NCBI GenBank assembly: GCA_030035585.1
Contig: CM057476.1
Coordinates: 1,389,001-1,453,000, forward strand
Source of the DNA: Dugong dugon
Taxonomy: Eukaryota > Chordata > Mammalia > Sirenia > Dugongidae
Direction: 5' to 3'
DNA length: 64,000 nt
Positions 21,641-32,947 of the stretch are shown in pieces (positions within the stretch are counted from its first letter, which is position 1; every line of letters begins with the position of its first letter). The position numbers and the translations under genes are program-made. The notes under the pieces are model-generated. The model did no database searches, had not been told where the DNA came from, and saw only the letters and a program-made list of their open reading frames with translations.

Positions 21641-22957
21641 TACATTTTACAGCTTCTCATTACCTTGTTATTATATTCTGTTGATGCACAAATATGTAGT
21701 TACCACCACCATGCACACAATTTGTGATTCTCTTCAATTCCCTTCTCTCATACCCATGTCTCAGAGATACACAGCTCCCGCTTGCACACACTGCTAAAAG
21801 CATTATTTCATAGTCTTTCTAATAATTTCACACGTGACAATTCAAAGACTTTGGAAACCTTTTCAGTGTGATAGCGTCTTCCTCTCAAGTGAATGATCCT
21901 CTCTTTAGTTGATGAAAAAAACCTTTCGCTGTTCAATCTTTGCTTGAACCTTTTGACGTTCATTCTTTCTTATTTTCCACAATAATGAAGAATGGGACTG
22001 GATGGCCAATATACCCAGCTGTATTCTCATTAAGGAAGAAATCGTACCACTCACATTTTGTTTTGCCTGACAGAGAGTCCGAGGCACCTTATGAAGAATT
22101 TCAGATTTGTGAGTCCATGAGGAACTAGAAAACAGAATCAGTGTGCAATGAAAGCATTTGTAACAGCTTACAGGGCACAGGGGTTCTGCTATTTGAGGAG
22201 GAAAAATGATGAAGTAGAGGCAATTAGATGTGAACCTCTGGTAGGAACTCAGGAATGAGGAATGCAGACAAGAAAACACAAGTGAAATGAAGAGGCAGAA
22301 AACTTCCTCCATATGTTGCTTTTCCGGTACATTTGCATTAAAACGGTCGGAAAACGTGTTGCCAGATAGGTTATGCTATTTCTATAGCTGCATAGAAATG
22401 AATTCTTGCAAGTTTTTTTTTGTCACGTTTTCTAAGCCAAATATGAACTAATACATAAGTCCACATAGTAAGAGTTAATGCAGTCAAACAAGCAATGATT
22501 TAAGTTGCGTGCAGATTGCTAATATTTTTTTTCTGTCTTTCGCAAGGTCAGAATAAATAGTGAAGAGAGGCAAGGTATCCCAGAAGGAAAAAGAGAAGAC
22601 CATAGAGACCCAGGAAGGCAGTGATGAGATCTAGCAATGAGGCTCAGTTGGTGAGGACCAGATAGCTGCCAGCCCGTGTCATGGAAGCAAAAAGAATATC
22701 GGTAGATCCACCGAAGGGAAAGGGCAGTGGTGATGGCTGGCTGCAGGCACAGCTAAATCCAGGGACTTAAACTATGGGCTCTGCTCCCTCCCCCCATGTC
22801 AGCCTTATTCTCAGACCCTCTCCCTGCCGTGGAAAGGAGCTAGCAGCTCCAGGCCTAGATTGCCTCTCTAGTTCATTTTAATTATCGCAGCAGAGCAGTT
22901 TCTGATAAGAATCAGAGAAATCGGGGTCATTTTTATCAAAGAATGGGATAGAGAATA
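21641..22957. other. Single-copy stretch, no gene recognised
   Basis: No named repeat over 1.3 kb. A minus frame at 21905-22312 (135 codons) has no recognisable domain. An octamer-like atttgcat (POU-type site) occurs at about 22330 in 'ggtacatttgcattaaaacg'; a single such word is expected by chance. Confidence 0.4.
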
Positions 22958-23176
22958 AACCAAAAAAACCTCACAAAAAGCAAACCCACTGCCATCAACT
23001 TGATTCTGACTCACAGTGACCCTATAGGAGAGAGTAGAAACGCCCCATGGGATTTCTAGACTTTACAGGAGCACACTGCCGCATCTTTCTCCAGAGGAGT
23101 GGCTGGTGAGTTCGAACCACCGACCTTTTGGTTGGCAGCTTAGCACTTTAACCACTGTGCCACCAGGGCTACTATG
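22958..23176 (-). mobile_element. AfroSINE, long form
   Basis: Reverse AfroSINE from 'caaacccactgccatcaact' to 'actgtgccaccagggctac'. A perfect 13-bp target duplication gggatagagaata is at 22945-22957 and 23177-23189. Confidence 0.95.
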
Positions 23177-23189
23177 GGGATAGAGAATA

Positions 23190-23429
23190 GCAACTAATTA
23201 ATTCAGGAAAATGAATATGTAGGAGAAGGAGAGAGCCTCACAGGGAAGAATTCAACCATGTTTCCAAACAGGAACCCTGAATTACTGCTGGTATTTAGAG
23301 GAAATTCCTTAAAAGGATAGTGATTATTTCAGGAAGCTTAAAGAAATTCAAGATTATTTATTCCAGGTAGTAGAAGCAAGTTGTCAAGTTGTATGAATTT
23401 TAGAGGCTCCAGAATTCCCCAAAAGTTTT
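23190..23429. other. Nothing recognised
   Basis: AT-rich sequence between a SINE and an old L1; no feature supported. Confidence 0.3.
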
Positions 23430-23980
23430 AGAAGTGGCTAAATAAATTGATGTACACTCATAATTTGCAATACCATGCAGCAGTTAAAAGAGTGAATAAG
23501 ATTTACAGATATTAACATAGAAAGATCTCCAAGACATATTACATGAAAAAAGCAAATTACAGATACATTAATATAATGTAATATCATTTATGTAAAACAC
23601 ACACACACCCAGACTGTAGTTTTCTCTGGTGAGTCCCTGGGTGATGCAAACAGTTAACATGCTCGGCTGCTAACCAAAAAGTTGCAGGTTCGAGTCCACC
23701 CGAGGTGCCTCGGAAGAAAGCCCTGGCAATGTACTTCTGAAAAATCAGCCATTGAAAACCCCGTGGGGCATGCTTCTAGTCTGATACACGTAGGGTCGCC
23801 ATAAATCGGGATCGACTTAATGGCAACCGGTACATACACATATATGTGAAGGCAGAGGGAAAGTTCTGGAAAGATTGGCAGCAAATTCAGAAGAGAATAT
23901 ACCTCCAGAGAAGGGAGAGAGGGACCAGAAGTCAGAGACAGTTTAGCTGCCACTGTAGTATTTTAAATTTTCCTAAGAAC
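23430..23980 (+). mobile_element. Old L1 3' end, split by an AfroSINE
   Basis: 'accatgcagcagttaaaag', 'gaaagatctccaagacatat', 'atatcatttatgtaaaacac' lie left of the SINE and 'gggaaagttctggaaagatt', 'ccagagaagggagagagg' right of it, in old L1 order. Confidence 0.65.
23630..23831 (+). mobile_element. AfroSINE, 'cctcggaagaaagcc' variant
   Basis: The head is gagtccctgggtgatgcaaa, the middle 'gaggtgcctcggaagaaagc', and the tail 'taatggcaaccggtacatac'. Confidence 0.9.
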
Positions 23981-24859
23981 GTGCCCGATAAATGACCGAG
24001 GTAATTAAAATCCTGCCTTATGAAAGTTTAGAGCACACATTAGTGCTTCTTGTTTAAGAACTCAGCTGGTTGCACGGCTCTGTTACATATTCAAGTCTCA
24101 CGGGTCTTCTGTTTTTCCAAATACGCATAATTCACCCTCACGGCTTTCAAGAACTGTGAGAGCAACGCACAGAAACGTTGTCCCCTCCCAAACCACCACA
24201 CAAACCAACACGTCCTCTTACTTTCTTCAAGAGTCAGAAAACGAAGAATATTCTTTACCACTTTAAAGACTTTAAAACAGCAGAAGAAAGAGTGCCACGT
24301 GCTCTTAAAACTCCTGACCTCTATTTAGCACTATATTTAGCGTGAGGCTCCTCAGATGCTGGGAATAACTATGTGTTTGGTAAAGCTTCAGCAGACCGGC
24401 TTCAGTGTCTGCCTTCTCGAGCAGGACAGAGCCGCCTGCATTTGGAAAGCCTCAAAGCCCCTTATTCTTTGCTGCTCCGTTGGCACTTGCTGGCGTCAGC
24501 CACCCATCAGAAAGTGCCAGGCACAGTGCGTGGGTCTCTGCGGAAGGCTAGAAAGAACGCAGATTAGCACAACAGATGGCCCCCTGACTCAGAGAGCTCA
24601 CATCTTGCTGGGGAGACAAAATAACATGCGTGGAACTATGGTAAAGAACACAAAAATGGGATGTAAATTAGCAGCTGCAGATGGCTAGCAGTCAACTTGA
24701 GAACATCTCTCCGTGACTATAAATTATCTGGAGGAGAAAGAAGGATATAATGGCAGTGGGAGGAGGCAATGAATGTTTTTATTTGTTCTATGGGTTAGAG
24801 TTCTGTGGAGAATTTCATTTAACAAAACAGCCCCGATACTATGGTAAGATATTTTTTTT
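23981..24859. other. Mostly single-copy; possible old repeat at 24.5 kb
   Basis: 24510-24650 ('aagtgccaggcacagtgcgt', 'gagagctcacatcttgctgg') resembles a reverse MIR/L2-like remnant. The rest shows nothing. Confidence 0.35.
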
Positions 24860-25070
24860 GCAACCATTGTCAGTATCTACTTCCAAAACTTTCATTACCC
24901 CAAATAAGCAACACTCTCCACCACTCCCTACTCCCTGCCCAGGCCCTGGTAACCACTGCTTTCTGCCTCTCTGCATGCGCCTGTTCTAGATATTCCACAG
25001 AAGTGGGATCATACAATATCTGTCCTTCTGTGTCTGGCTGATGTCACTTAGCATAATGTTTCCAAGGTTC
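24860..25070 (-). mobile_element. Old L1 3' UTR, reverse
   Basis: 'ctccctgcccaggccctggt', 'aaccactgctttctgcctct', 'gaagtgggatcatacaatat', 'tgtctggctgatgtcactta' are characteristic old L1 3' sequence read backwards. Confidence 0.7.
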
Positions 25071-25071
25071 G

Positions 25072-26040
25072 TCAAAATTAAAAACTTTAGTACGTCAAAG
25101 AACATACTGAGAAAGCAAAAAGACAACCTACAGAGTTGGAGAAAATATTTGGTAACCATATATGTGATAAAGGTTCAATATCCAGAATGACTTTGGCTTG
25201 CGGACTTTGGACACATCATCAGGAAAGATCAATTGCTACAAAAGAACATCATGGTCGGTAAGTGGACGGTCGGTGAAAATGAGGGAGACCTTTCATGAGA
25301 TGGACTGATCTAACAGTCACAGCAATGGAATCAAACACACCAACAACCGTGACGGTGGGCAGGACCAGGCAATACCTTGTTCTGTTGTACGTAAGGTCAC
25401 TATGCGTCAGAGCTAACTGGACAGAACAACAAAATAAAGACAAACAACCCAACTAGAAACCGGGTGCAGGACTTGCATACACATTTCTTCAAAGACGATA
25501 TAGAGGTGGCCAATAAACCCATGATCAGGATACCATTCTGATGCACTTATTTACAGGTGCCCCAACTCTCCCCGCCACCTCCCGTCTAGTTTCTCACGGT
25601 GCTAGGGGGACCCTCTCTGACACCAGCTCCCTGTAGCCAGCCCGGACACAGAGTTGTGAGTCACTCCGTGAAATAACAAAACGAAACCAAGGGTCCAACA
25701 CTTAGTGCCGCCTGCTCTGCGCGCGGGAGGCTGAGCTCCTGAGACGGCCTCCACGGAGCCCCCTTCCTCACCAGCTCTGGTTGGGCTCTTCAGAGGCTGG
25801 GGCTCAGACTTCCAAGGACAGGCATCTCCCATCTGGTGCTGGTATCTCTGCGGAAGGCATAAGGAGGCTGGTCTGGGGTCCAGGAAGAGGCTGAGGAACT
25901 CAGGGTGGGGAGTCACTTCTGGGACAACGACCCTTCTCCAAAGAAGAGATGCAAAGGGCCAATGTGCACGTGAACACTGTTCAACATCATTAGTCGTTAA
26001 GAAATGCAAATCAAGCCACAGCGATTCCCACTACACACAG
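25072..26040 (+). mobile_element. Old L1 ORF2 remnants, interrupted by RTE and other sequence
   Basis: Pieces at 25072-25190 ('agttggagaaaatatttggt', 'ggttcaatatccagaatga'), 25444-25540 ('cccaactagaaaccgggtgc', 'gaggtggccaataaaccc') and 25925-26040 ('caaagaagagatgcaaaggg', 'ttaagaaatgcaaatcaagc') follow one L1 ORF2 in order. 25560-25920 between them is unrelated GC-rich sequence. Confidence 0.65.
25193..25440 (+). mobile_element. RTE 3' end fragment
   Basis: 'ggactttggacacatcatca', 'gagggagacctttcatgaga', 'gcaggaccaggcaatacctt' and 'gtcactatgcgtcagagcta' match the C-terminal coding end and 3' UTR of the RTE at 57.8 kb. It lies inside an old L1. Confidence 0.85.
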
Positions 26041-26600
26041 CCACACACACACAGCCACACACACATACCCCATGGTGGAGTCACACACTCACATTCACAC
26101 TCACACACACACACTCACACACACACACACACACACACACACTCCATGGTGGAGTCACACACTCACACCCACACACCCACACACCCACACCCCCATGGTG
26201 GAGTCACACACACACACATACACACCCCATGGTGGAGTCACTCACTCACATTCACACTCACACACCCACACACACATACCCCATGGTGGAGTCACACACT
26301 CACATTCACACTCACACACACACACACACACATACTCCATGGTGGAGTCACACACTCACACCCCCCCCACACACACACATACCCCATGGTGGAGTCACAC
26401 ACTCACACCCACACACCCACACACCCACACACCCCATGGTGGAGTCACACACACACACACACACACACACCCTATGGTGGAGTCACTCACTCACACCCAC
26501 ACTCACACACGCAATCACACACTCACATACTCTCACACACACTCTCACACTCAAACTCACTCACTCATACACAACTCTCACACACACACACCCCGGGACA
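26041..26600 (+). repeat. Hybrid CA microsatellite / minisatellite
   Basis: The 12-mer atggtggagtca recurs nine times (26072, 26146, 26195, 26229, 26283, 26339, 26386, 26436, 26474) with variable CA/CACT-rich spacers between. The array starts where the L1 ORF2 'ccactacacac' word would have begun, so it probably grew from that seed. Three plus frames are open (His/Thr-rich) only because of the repeat. Confidence 0.95.
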
Positions 26601-27867
26601 GGTACAACTAAAGACCAACAGCCCCACATGTTAGCGAGGAGGCCGCGCCATCTGAACCCTCACCCACTGTCGGGTGTGGGAGCAGAGGGGTGTGAAGAAT
26701 GCCAACGGCACCTGCGGTTGGCTCCTAGACCGCCGGAAAGTGATCAATACTGCTCTAGAAAATAAAAGTGTGTGCGGGGATTCGGGGGCTACAGTCCTTT
26801 CTGCCAGGCAGAAACGAGGGCTCGGCACTGCAAGACCTTCCAATTTTTGTGTGTTTTTAAGAACCTTGTATGTAAAACAAATATTCTGGAAAGATCTATG
26901 AAGGGCCAAAGAAGGCCTGTGGGCTACCAGCTGGCAATCCCCATGGAGACAGGTACTGACCAATGTTACAGGATTTGACAAAGGAAATAGAGCCACACTG
27001 GCCAGGACCATCACAGCTGATTGCTCATTATTAACCGTGATTGAATCATTTTTATTAGCAGTGACATTGCTGGGCGTCACTGTGGGTCAGTCGGTCGGCC
27101 TCAGACTCTTCTTATAAGACCTATTAGCCAGCAAGGGGTTCTGGAGCTTCGTAATCACTGCTCCCGTAATCCTGCCCAAGTGGTTTAAACGGGCGTTCTG
27201 GGAGCCTTAAGACACTCATTTTCAACCAGGAAAACAGAGCTCTCAGCTCAGAAAAAGACTATTTCTCCTTTCAGCTCTCCTGATAATCTTGTGTTCCCTG
27301 GTGGTGTTAAATGTTGCTTAGGTTTATAACAGAAAGCAATTAACAGACGAATTTACCATCTAATACGGTTCCCTTCAAAACGAAACATTTTTCTGAAGAC
27401 ATAGACAAAAGCCGGGCTTAAGTGATTACACTGTGTGAGGTAATTCCTTTTATATCTTTTTTATAAAGTGATTACAGACAAATCTGCTTTGCCAAAAGGC
27501 CAACGCCTAGGATGCTTGCACTTTATTTTCTTGGCATCTCTCCGCCCTTAATATTTTTGCAATTAGGGAAGTATTTGATGATGATCACTTCTCCCATTTG
27601 AGCCAGATTACCCCTTTTCCTTTCTTCCTCCCTCCCAGGCCCCTCCAATCCATCCAGCCTTTTCCAGAATTGCCTCTGGGGGGAAATGTCACCTCTGAGC
27701 CCTGCCTTCTCTGAGCGCCTGCAGGCTGTCTTGATCTCATGTGGACAGTCTGATTCCAAGGCCTCCCAGTGCAAAGCACAGCATATTTCACGTCTGGGCT
27801 GGCGTCCAGCTAGCCTTAAGTTGGGCGGTAAGTGGAAAGTGCACAAGGGCTATGGAACAGAGCAGAC
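26601..27867. other. Single-copy stretch, possibly conserved non-coding
   Basis: No repeat recognised. 27.2-27.5 kb is AT-rich and contains aagtgattaca twice (27420-27430 and 27466-27476). Frames on both strands at 26.6-27.1 kb and 27.5-27.85 kb lack recognisable domains. Confidence 0.4.
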
Positions 27868-27876
27868 CAAGGTGTG

Positions 27877-28232
27877 GATCCAGTGCATCAGTGGCAGAAT
27901 TCCCTCCTTGCATGCGGGAGACCAGGGTTCAGTTCCCGGCCAGTGCACCTCATGCGCAGTCACCACCCATCTGTCACTGGAGGCTTGTGTGTTGCTGTGA
28001 GGCTGAACGGGTTTCAGTGGAGCTTCCAGACTAAGATGGACTAGGAGGAAAGGCCTGGCAATCTACTTCCAAAAATCAGCCAGTGAAAACCCTGTGGATC
28101 ACAGCAGTCCGATCCCCAACCAATCACGGTGATGGCACAGGACCAGACAGCGTTCCGTTCCGTTCTGTGGTGGACGGGGCCACCATGGGTCAGGGCCAAC
28201 CTGACGGCAGCTAACACCAAGAGCAAGCACAA
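27877..28232 (+). mobile_element. tRNA-Gly-headed SINE with two RTE-derived modules
   Basis: 27877-27947 resembles a tRNA-Gly gene (tcagtggcagaattc ... gggttcagttcccggccagtgca in two blocks, with A- and B-box-like promoter words). 27955-28105 matches, in the same sense as the LINE, the 5'-proximal block of the RTE at 60.75-60.93 kb. 28118-28232 matches the RTE 3' end (gatggcacaggaccagacag ... ctgacggcagctaacacc). Near-identical flanks caaggtgtg (27868) and caaggtatg (28233) suggest a target duplication. It is a retrotransposed SINE, not a working tRNA. Confidence 0.88.
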
Positions 28233-28241
28233 CAAGGTATG

Positions 28242-28430
28242 AGTCCTTGCTCTGCCCCTTGCTAGCCAAGTGACCTTGAACAAGCCCCTCTGCCACCCAC
28301 GAACTGAGTTTCCTCATTTGTAAACCGGAAGAAGAGTATTTATCCCAGGGCTGTGCTCAGCATTAGGTGAGATGGCATTTAGAAAGTGCCTGGTATGTAG
28401 AGCTGCTCAACAAACACTTGTGCCCACCAC
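28242..28430 (+). mobile_element. MIR
   Basis: 'tgctagccaagtgaccttga', 'tgagtttcctcatttgtaaa', 'gcatttagaaagtgcctggt' in MIR order. Confidence 0.75.
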
Positions 28431-29908
28431 CTTCTCCTCAGAGCTTGAGAAAGGGACTGCACCCCAAGATGCTCTGGAGCGAGAGCTGACTCCTCTCTCG
28501 GCTGCTCAGGAGCCACCCAACCTGCAGGGAAGCTCAGTGCTCACCAGCACCTGCTGCTCCTCTCCGTCTCCCACCATCCTTTACAGCTGGGTCACCACCT
28601 GACCAGCTCTGGGAATGTGAGTACGGGTGATGCACATCACCTGGCCCTCCCTGCACCCGCCCAGGCCGGGGCTTTGAGGACACACCTGATGCCCCCTTGC
28701 TCTCTCTGTCCTTGTCTACCTGAAGGACTCTGAGACACAGCAGAGCCACAGGTTGGAAGGGCCTGGGTCCCTGAGTCACCGTGTGGAGGGCTGTCCACCA
28801 GCACAAAACATTAGCCTGTCACATGGAAGAGAAACACACTCCTATAGTGTTAAGGCCCTGAACGGTTTGGGGCAATTTGCCATTGGATGTGGGCTTCATT
28901 GGAGGCAGCAGCTACACCCCACCCTGTAAGCTGAAGGGGGCAAGTTCCGACCCCCCACTGGGGCCTGACTCAGGCAGTGAGTATGTCCCTCTCCCCGGGG
29001 ACCTCAAGTCTTGAACGGTGATGGGCCATCTGTGCTTTATGCCGTGGCCCTGGCTGTGGTCCCTGCTGTCTGCCCAGCCCTTCACGGCCCCCTGGACTGC
29101 TCCTCTTTTCCAAGTCGCATCCTCCAGCCCCCCACCCCCTGGCTCTGTGAACTTCAAATGTCCTTTCAAAAATTCTCTTTTTGCGTAAGAAAGCCAGGCA
29201 GTCCCTGACATTCTAGATGTCAGCAGGGAAGAACTGTTTACTCACACTTTGTGTGCTCCCGGCCAAGCTGCGCCCCCCTCAACAACGAGGTCTGATGCAG
29301 CTGCTACAGGGGCCACACCCTTGGCCAGGTCCCCACGAACATGTCTTATGGATTTACAACAGTCGAACAGCTAGTCCTTGTCATCCTTTGGCCATAAAAT
29401 CTTCTTGGCAGAGAATCTGTGAAGGCCATGATGAATTCCAAGAGCAAGCCCAGATTCCTGAGTGGGAGTGATAAGAGCTGATTCCAGGAGGAGAAAGCTT
29501 AGAGCAGCTCTCCCTTCAGAGAGACTCAGCAGGCACCTCCACCTCCACCCTGGAGAGGGCAGGTCAGCAGGGGAGACCGCAGGAGGGAGTCTGGGGGACA
29601 GCATTGCACTGGTGCAGCCCTGCTGAGGGACTGCCAAGGCCAGAGCCCAACAGGCACCTGACTACTTCGCCTATACCAGCTGATTCTACCCATGCTGCTG
29701 CCCCTGAACCCATGAAAAATTCTAACTCTGTGGTTAGGTAAGGCAGTGCCCACTGCTGGAATGAACAAACCACACACACACACTGGTTCCAACAGGACAC
29801 GTGTTCACACAAAGTCCAAACAGGGCTCGTAGTCAGCTGGCAACTGTCCTCCATGTGGTGATTCAGGGACCTAGGATCCTTCCATCTTGTGGCTCCGTTT
29901 TTAACACA
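28431..29908. other. Single-copy stretch, no gene recognised
   Basis: GC-rich with many short overlapping frames; none has a recognisable domain. 29740-29900 ('gctggaatgaacaaaccaca', 'tccatgtggtgattcaggga') feels like an old interspersed repeat but I cannot name it. Confidence 0.4.
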
Positions 29909-30101
29909 TGGCTATCCCTGGGTAGTACAAACAGTTACGACACTCAGCTGCTAACCAAAAGGTTGGAAGTTCGAGATGCCTCGGAAGAAAGGCCTAGTGA
30001 TGTAATTCTGAAAAATGAGCCACTGAAAACCCCCTGGAGCACAGTTCTACTCTGACACATGGGGGTGCCATGTAGGAGCTGACTCAGCGGCAATTGGTTT
30101 G
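29909..30101 (+). mobile_element. AfroSINE, 'cctcggaagaaagg' variant
   Basis: The head 'ggctatccctgggtagtaca' is diverged; the middle is 'gatgcctcggaagaaaggcc' and the end 'gactcagcggcaattggttt'. The next SINE starts immediately. Confidence 0.88.
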
Positions 30102-30436
30102 GAGTTCCTGGAGGTCCAAATGGTTCATGCGCCCAGCTACTAACTGAAAGGCTGGAGTTTTGCGTCCATCCAGAGGTGCCTCAGAAGAAAAGCCTGGCGA
30201 TCTACTTCCGAAAAATCAACCACAGGAAACTCTATGGAGCAGGGATTGCAACCACTGTCACAAAACAATTTGTGTATAGAGTTTTGAGTGAGAAACTAAT
30301 TTCCTCTGTAAACTTTCACCTAAAGCACAATAAAAGGTTAATTAAAAAAAAATTGTATGGAGCCCAGTTCTACTCTGACACACATTGGGTCACCAAGAGT
30401 TGGATCAACTCGACAGCAACTGTTTCTTTGGTTTTG
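30102..30436 (+). mobile_element. AfroSINE variant split by an L1 end
   Basis: 30102-30240 (ggagttcctggaggtccaaa ... aaactctatggagc) and 30364-30436 (ccagttctactctgacacac ... cgacagcaactg) form one SINE. It begins where the preceding SINE ends, same strand. Confidence 0.9.
30241..30355 (+). mobile_element. 115-bp L1 3' end inserted in a SINE
   Basis: 'agggattgcaaccactgtca' to 'cacaataaaaggttaattaa' plus poly-A is the extreme L1 3' end seen also at 34.2-34.3 kb. tatggagc at 30233-30240 and 30356-30363 is the duplicated target. Confidence 0.9.
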
Positions 30437-30738
30437 TTTTCTTTATCAAGGTTGCCTCGCTAGTCCACCTCAAGCCATGGAAGGAGACAGGAAGTGGCTT
30501 GTGGAGAGCAGGAGATACTTAGGGGTCAGGACTGGAAACGTCACACATCGCTGCGGCTCCCAGTCCACTGGCCACACTGCCTGCTCGGTGAGGACCAGGC
30601 ATCAGACGAACATGTGCCCAGGAGGAAGAGAAAACAGGTGGTGAGCAGCACCTGCCTGCCATGGAGCTGCGGAACAGGGACCCAGGCTGAAAATGTGCGG
30701 AACAACGGCCAGCAGCCCTTCCACCATGAGTTACCACG
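30437..30738. other. Nothing recognised
   Basis: About 300 bp of single-copy sequence between a SINE and an LTR; overlapping frames on both strands look like chance. Confidence 0.3.
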
Positions 30739-31250
30739 TGCCGTGGATTGAACTGTGTCCCCCAAAAATATGTTGTCAACTTGGTTAGGCCATGATTCCC
30801 AGTGTTGTGTGTTGTCCTCCATTTTGTGATTGTAATTTTACGTTAAAGAGGATTAGGGTGGGATTGTAACACCACCCTTACCCAGGTCACATCCCTGATC
30901 CAATGTAAAGGGATTTTCCCTGGAGTGTGGCCTGCACCACGTTTTATCCCTCAAGAGATAAAAAGGAAAGGGAAGCAAGCAGTCGGGGGGCCTCATACCA
31001 CCAAGAAAGCAGTGCCAGGAGCAGAGCGTGTCCTTTGGACATGAGGTTCCTGTGCAGAGAAGCTCCTAGTTCAGGGGAAGATTGATGACAAGGACCTTCC
31101 TCCAGAGCCAACAGAGAGAAAGCCCTCCCCTGGAGCTGATGCCCTGAATTTGGACATGACACCTACTAGACTGTGAGAAAATAAATTTCTCTTTGTTAAA
31201 GCCATCCACTCGTGGTGTTTCTGTTATAGCAGCACTAGATGACTAAGACA
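30739..31250 (+). mobile_element. Solo LTR, ERVL/MaLR type (copy 3, different U3)
   Basis: It begins tgccgtggattgaactgtgt and ends gactaagaca. The first ~90 bp and last ~280 bp are collinear with copies 1 and 2, but the middle (about 30835-30955, 'tgggattgtaacaccaccc', 'ggtcacatccctgatccaat', 'ggagtgtggcctgcaccacg') is unrelated to theirs. aataaa is at 31180. The flanks ccacg/ccaaa do not make a clean 5-bp duplication. Confidence 0.8.
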
Positions 31251-31880
31251 CCAAATCAGATGTGCCCCTGAGAGCAGTTATCTGGCAGCATCAGGGTCTC
31301 CGCGGGTCACCTGCTCCACTTGGGGAGCCCATGTCCAGGTGGGCTGAGAGAGCTGTGATCCCAACTGGCCACCTCCATTTCAGCACATGAACTCGAAGGG
31401 CAGGGTTGTTTAGGGGCCAAGACAAGCTGCTGCAGAGCTGTTGCATGATGTTCTGGAAACCGGACACCTCCTCTGCTCCAGGGGAACCTTAGCCTCACTG
31501 CTGCCTCCATCTCTCCCCTTCCCCCCGAAGTAAACAAATTCACAAAAGGAAATAAAGCAAGCAATCTCACTCGAGCTGGACCTGAACAGCTAGCTCCCTT
31601 TACGATTCGAAGATGGATTACTGGCATTAAGTCGTCACACCTGAAAGTTATTTCCTACCCGCTCTTTGGGGAGGAAATGGGATGCTTTATTAAACTCAGG
31701 TGTTTACCGAAACTCCCACCCCAAGTGTAGGAAGGATGGAACATCTCAGAGCCCGGGATGGCCAGCCGAATGCCGAGAAGGTAAGACGAGGCCAGACCAC
31801 GGGCGATAAATGTGGCCATCTGTCCCCAACAGGGTGGAGTCTTCTTCCTGCCCCCTATAGGCGAGTCAGATTCCACCACG
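31251..31880. other. Single-copy stretch, nothing recognised
   Basis: No repeat or convincing frame. Confidence 0.35.
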
Positions 31881-32700
31881 GTTGTTGTTTGTCGTTAGGT
31901 GACTTTGAGTTGGTTCCGACTCCTAGCGACCCCATGAACAACAGAACGAAACACTGCCCGGACCTGCGCCATCCTGACAATCATTGCCATGCTTGAGCCC
32001 ACTGTTGCAGCCGCTGTGTCAGTCCATCTCGTTGAGGGTCTTCCTCTTCTTTACTGACCCTCTACTTTACCAAGCATGATGTCCTTCTCCAGGGACTGGT
32101 CCCTCCTGATAACATGTCCAAAGTACTGAGAGAAAGTCTCACCATACTTGCTCCTAAGGAACATTCTCGCTGTACTTCTTCCAAGACAGATTTGTTTGTT
32201 CTTTTGGAACTCCATGGCATACTCAATATTCTTCGCCAACACTGTAATTCAGAGGCATCAATTCTTCTTCAGTCTTCCTTATTTACTGTCCAGCTTTCGC
32301 ATGCATATGAGGCAACTGAAAATACCAAGGCTTGGGTCAGGCACACCTCAGTCCTCAAAGTGACATCTTTGCTTTGTAATGCTTGAAAGAGGTCTTTTGC
32401 AGGTTTGCCCAATGCAATACATCATTTGATTTCTTGACTGCTGCTTCCATGGGTGGTGATTGTGGATCCAAGTAAAATGAAATCCTTGACGACTTTGATC
32501 TTTTCTCCGTTTATCGTGATGTTGCTTACTGGTCCAGTTGTGAGGATTTTTGTTTTCCTTATGTTGAGGTGTAATCCATACTGAAGGCTGTGGTCTTTGA
32601 TCTTCATCACTAAGTGCACAAGTCCTCTTTGCTTTCAGCAAGCTAGTTGTGTCATCTGCATATGGCAGGTGGTTAATGAGTCTTCCTCCAACCCTGATGG
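31881..32700 (-). mobile_element. RTE LINE, 5'-truncated
   Basis: The plus strand starts 'gttgttgtttgtcgttaggt' (reverse of the RTE 3' end) and runs to 'gttaatgagtcttcctccaa'. It corresponds to the last quarter of the RTE at 57.76-60.93 kb, stopping just short of the YADD-box region. Residual minus frames (32348-32641) keep pieces of the C-terminal domain but contain stops. Confidence 0.9.
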
Positions 32701-32947
32701 CAAATCATCTCTGTCCGCAGTGCCCTGCAGCACTGCATGATGGGAATCAGGCTCCACTGGGAGACATTATATGTGTTTCTGATGAAATTCAATATGAACC
32801 ACAGGGGGTGGGGGGGTGACTCAGGGACTCTCTCAACATATCATTCTCACCTGGAAACTACCTACCCTGATGGAGTTGAAATGGGACAACTGGAATGAAT
32901 AGGTAGGTGTGGGTTGTTGGCTACGGTGTCCACAGCTTCAGAGTACC

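Noticed and set aside
26004..26765. 253-codon His/Thr-rich frame
   Set aside because: CA-repeat product; two other frames on the same strand are also open.
27877..27947. A tRNA-Gly gene
   Set aside because: It is continuous with an RTE-derived body and tail and bounded by a probable target duplication, so it is a SINE head; the acceptor and anticodon parts differ from a functional tRNA-Gly.
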